DNA from: Branchipolynoe longqiensis
Taxonomy: Eukaryota; Annelida; Polychaeta; Phyllodocida; Polynoidae
DNA length: 64,000 nt
NCBI GenBank assembly: GCA_030323885.1
Contig: CM059187.1
Coordinates: 123,223,593 to 123,287,592 of the forward strand
Direction: 5' to 3'
The notes under the pieces are model-generated. The model made no database searches. It saw only the letters and a list, made by a program, of their open reading frames with translations, and had not been told where the DNA came from. Below, piece by piece: positions 61,145-64,000 of this stretch; position 1 is the stretch's first letter, and each line of letters opens with the position of its first letter. The position numbers and the translations under genes are program-made.

Positions 61145-62832
61145 AACGCCAAGGACAGTCATGCCTGTCTTCAAGGACGCCTGTCATAGGCCAACCTATA
61201 TCATGTGCGAGCCATTTTCTTTTTTTTTACAATGTACAAGCTGTCTGTTGTTTCATTTGATTGTCCTGCACTCGTAACCAATGACAGGTCAAACATATCC
61301 TATGTTAGAACAATATTGGTATGGATGTTGAGTTGTCTGATAAAGATATATATTATGTGCACTAAATACAATGTTCACATCGTATATGAGACTGTCTCAA
61401 AAGGTGCTAAGCAATATGGGACAAAACTTTGTCCATTGTAACGATCAACATACTATCTACTTATGCATTTACTCAGGATAAACTGATTTGTTTTTTACGT
61501 GGTGTTTCATAATCCCAATAGAATTCATACTGATTTAAAGCAAATGTCCTTGTGCTTTCAGTGTAACGGTTTCTGTGCTGTTTTGTGTCAATCTTGACAA
61601 TGGCCAAAAAAAACAAAGAGTTAGCACCCTTTGAGACAGGCTCATATATGTTTCCATTGTTTTCAGTGATTTGAAATTAATTGAAATTTGGCGAGAGTTT
61701 AATTACAGTTCCAAATGCAACAAAAGTAATACAATGGGTCACTCACTGTATACTCACAATTAAGTCTCTAAATATATGGAACAGTGATTTGGTGCTACGG
61801 GCCGAGTCGGGGAAGGGGGAAGGGGGAGGGTGGGGGGAGGGGGGGGGGGGTCATCCATTTGGTAGGACTATGAGTCTGGGGGAAAGACACACCCTGGTGG
61901 ATTACAGGATGAACAGTGACTGCTAAGACTTCGAATATAAAACGGCGATATAGCACCTCTGTTCGAATATAGCACCCCTGATGGTCTAGTTGTTTATATG
62001 GCATACTGGATGTACAGATTGACGCAACACTTCCAGAGTGTGGGTAGCAATGCTCAGGTCACACCCAGTTGCAGCGATCATGTGACATTGCAGGCCAATA
62101 GGTCAGGTGCCAACCAACCAGCAGATCCAAAACCCGAGATCCCCTCATCAACCGCGACCCACTGCGGGCATGACAAACAAGGGCTTATCAGTAGGAAGCC
62201 TTCATCTTCTTTCCCAACCAGCCAAGACAAGTGACGGCACTGTCCCTCTCCCACGGGTCACACCTGTACCCAGTACACCTTCACTACCTCCAGGGTCTCT
62301 CCCATGTCCGCACCGGTCTGTGGTGCGGCATCTAGGCGGGAGTCATCCATTCTACGGTGGATAATCCCCTTAAAGCCGACCCGCTAATCCTATTTCAGCC
62401 TGATACTATAGATAACACTGAGCGGATTACTGTTTGTATCGTCGGCCATCTGTACTACCATCTATTCAGAAAACCCACCTAAAGACCAACACCACAACCC
62501 CGCACCCCCACCCGCATAGACAAAGTTAAGTCTACTTCCGTTTACATTTGACATCTGATTCATGCTCATTGGGGTTTTGGAAAAGATTTATCCGGGTGTT
62601 GGACCCAAGGTCAAGGACGATCGACTTAGTGGGTTTCGCCCTTCACGGCCACCCATTGATTCGCCATTGTACCCTGGAGGATGGATGCGCGGTGGTGTGT
62701 GGCTGGGTCTTACCCTGGAGGAGCTAAGCACGGGGCGTGATTCCTTATCTGGAATCAAGAGGCGATCCTTCTCAGACAAAGCCGCTAATCTGATTAACGG
62801 AGGAAATCCATGCGGGTGATTTGGACCGAAAG
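61145..62832. other. Mostly unique sequence, no confident gene
   Basis: It includes AT-rich unique sequence (61200-61790), a G-rich run (61808-61850) and GC-balanced unique sequence (62000-62830). An 85-codon ATG frame at 62562-62819 has normal composition (MLIGVLEKIYPGVGPKVKDD) but no recognised domain and no clear splice signals, so I do not call it a gene. Confidence 0.35.
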
Positions 62833-63515
62833 GACCGGGTGAGTGGACCTAATCGGTAGAGCGCGTGCCTCGCATGGCGAAGGTCGGGAGTTCGGTTGGC
62901 GGATCAAACCAATGCCTGTAAAATTGATACTTGTCGCTTCCTAGCCTGGCGCTCCACATTAAAGTTGCATAGTCCGACGGTTTAGAATTTCTGTATTTTT
63001 TCTGAGATAAATATATTATTAGATCCGTCACTAGTATCTACTTTACATTAGTTCAAAGTTACTTTTATTTTAAATGGAACACCTTTGAGATATTTTGAGT
63101 GCAAACATGGAAAATTAGTTTTGGCAAGCTTGCCAAAACTCTGACACCATAGACTTCTGCAGTAACATGTTCTGTTAAATTGACTCAGTATTGCCTTCTA
63201 TGCAACAATATCTGCTTAATAAGTGCATCGGTATCTAAGTTAGATATCTAAAATCAAATCTAGATAACTGGCTTGGTTTTGACAATTTTATATTTCATCA
63301 GACTATGCAGCTTTAATAGGATAGGGCAAGGACTTGTTAGCTCAGTGTCAGGATAATGTGACTGAGTGAGATATCGGGTCATGGTGCCAGCAGCCTGATT
63401 TCCCAGTGTGGCAGCACTATACAGTCGCCATGAGTGCACACTGTCACAAGCCGGTAACCGTCCTGATATTACCAAAGATGTTGCCAGGATGTAGAATTCT
63501 AACAACAAACTAATC
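62833..63515 (+). repeat. SINE with second head type, split by a TTAA MITE
   Basis: The left part (62833-62958) has the tRNA-like head ACCTAATCGGTAGAGCGCGT and body to CTAGCCTGGCGCTCCACA. The right part (63317-63515) continues TAGGATAGGGCAAGGACTTG through to ATGTTGCCAGGATGTAGAAT. Flanking GGRCCGAAAG is at 62823-62832 and 63516-63525. Confidence 0.88.
62959..63316 (-). mobile_element. TTAA-family MITE inserted in a SINE
   Basis: 358 bp from TTAA AGTTGCATAGTCCGACGG to CATCAGACTATGCAGCT TTAA, with TTAA on both sides. It interrupts the SINE at the CATTA/TAGGATAGG position, fixing its order of arrival after the SINE. Confidence 0.9.
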
Positions 63516-63568
63516 GGGCCGAAAGCTGTCAATAGTGGTTGGAATGTTCAATTCGTTCTTACAGTCAG

Positions 63569-63663
63569 TTAAAGCTGCATAGTCCGATGAAGCATCACAT
63601 TTAAAACCAAAATAATTATATAGATTTGACTCTTCATATCTAACTTAGATATTGATGCACATA
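63569..63663 (+). repeat. TTAA-family MITE, left fragment
   Basis: It begins TTAAAGCTGCATAGTCCGATG and follows the family to GATATTGATGCACAT, where another copy starts at an internal TTAA. Confidence 0.8.
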
Positions 63664-64000
63664 TTAAAGATGCATAGTCCGATGAAATGTCAAATTTTCA
63701 AAACCAAACCAATTATCTAGATTTGATTTTACATATCTAACTTAGATATTGATGCACTTATTCCGCATTTGTGTCTGCATAGAAAGCAATACTGATTCAA
63801 TTTACCAGAAGCTGTTACTGCAGAAGTTTATGGTGTCAGACTTTTGGTGTCATGCTTGCCAAAACTACTTTTTCAGGTTTGCACTGAAAATATCTCAAAA
63901 GTTTACCATATAAATTAAAAGTAACTTGGAACTAATGTAAAGTAGAAACCAGTGATCCATCTAATATATTTATCTATAAAAAAATACAGAAATTCAAAAC
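63664..64000 (+). mobile_element. TTAA-family MITE, running off the window edge
   Basis: It begins TTAAAGATGCATAGTCCGATG and follows the family to the AATACAGAAATTCAAAAC block near the right end; the last inverted terminus lies outside the window. Confidence 0.85.

Noticed and set aside
62845..62905. tRNA gene suggested by AATCGGTAGAGCGCGTGCCTCG-like sequence
   Set aside because: Same reason: it is the head of a SINE copy, and acceptor stems do not pair convincingly.

Overview
This is a repeat-dense stretch of an animal genome, most likely a marine invertebrate. The phylum cannot be fixed from the sequence. Evidence for an animal nuclear genome: tRNA-derived SINEs with target-site duplications, RTE-type and CR1/Jockey-like LINEs, a DIRS-type tyrosine-recombinase retrotransposon, several families of short inverted-repeat elements, abundant microsatellites, CTCF-like motifs and a 500-N scaffold gap. 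There are no bacterial operons. I recognise no complete host gene. The only host-exon candidate is a 57-nt segment at 31924-31980, so the window is probably intergenic or intronic.

Layout. 1-9.6 kb holds copies of a roughly 350-bp TTAA-flanked MITE family, SINEs, an RTE 3' end nested in a MITE, a Harbinger-like MITE (7224-7498), a fold-back element (7773-8086) and long polypyrimidine tracts. 10-15 kb holds two large fold-back elements sharing ends (10986-11672, 12110-12780), then degenerate G/T-rich arrays. 15-19 kb holds two SINEs and a decayed LINE (16059-18850). 19.9-31 kb is mostly minisatellites, CA and TA microsatellites, SINEs and islands of unique sequence. 31.2-33.7 kb holds an ATTA/TAAT-rich island, a pogo-like MITE, the candidate exon and an AT-rich unique island.

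33.7-50.9 kb is the centre of the window. A 7.6-kb segment (34044-41684) recurs almost unchanged at 42185-49821, on the other side of exactly 500 N. Each copy carries the same DIRS-type element in the same (TA)n site plus the 3' part of a minus-strand RTE LINE. The simplest reading is two overlapping contig ends, probably two haplotypes, left unmerged by the assembler; a real tandem duplication is the alternative. The DIRS element (about 5.44 kb) has a Gag-like ORF, a +1-frame RGG-rich extension, an RT/RNase H/methyltransferase-like ORF and an overlapping tyrosine recombinase ORF. Its ends show the inverted-repeat and internal-complementary-region layout that supports a circular intermediate.

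51-64 kb returns to MITEs, SINEs, a SINE-derived tandem array (54205-54590), a GGCTG-type satellite (55290-55690), a 48-G homopolymer (56033-56080), polypyrimidine tracts and a cluster of TTAA MITEs at the right edge, one inserted into another.

Interactions. The SINEs must borrow LINE machinery, and four of them have clear 10-13 bp target-site duplications. The MITEs need transposases not present here. The DIRS element encodes all its own enzymes. Most long reading frames outside the retroelements lie in low-complexity DNA and are not treated as genes.
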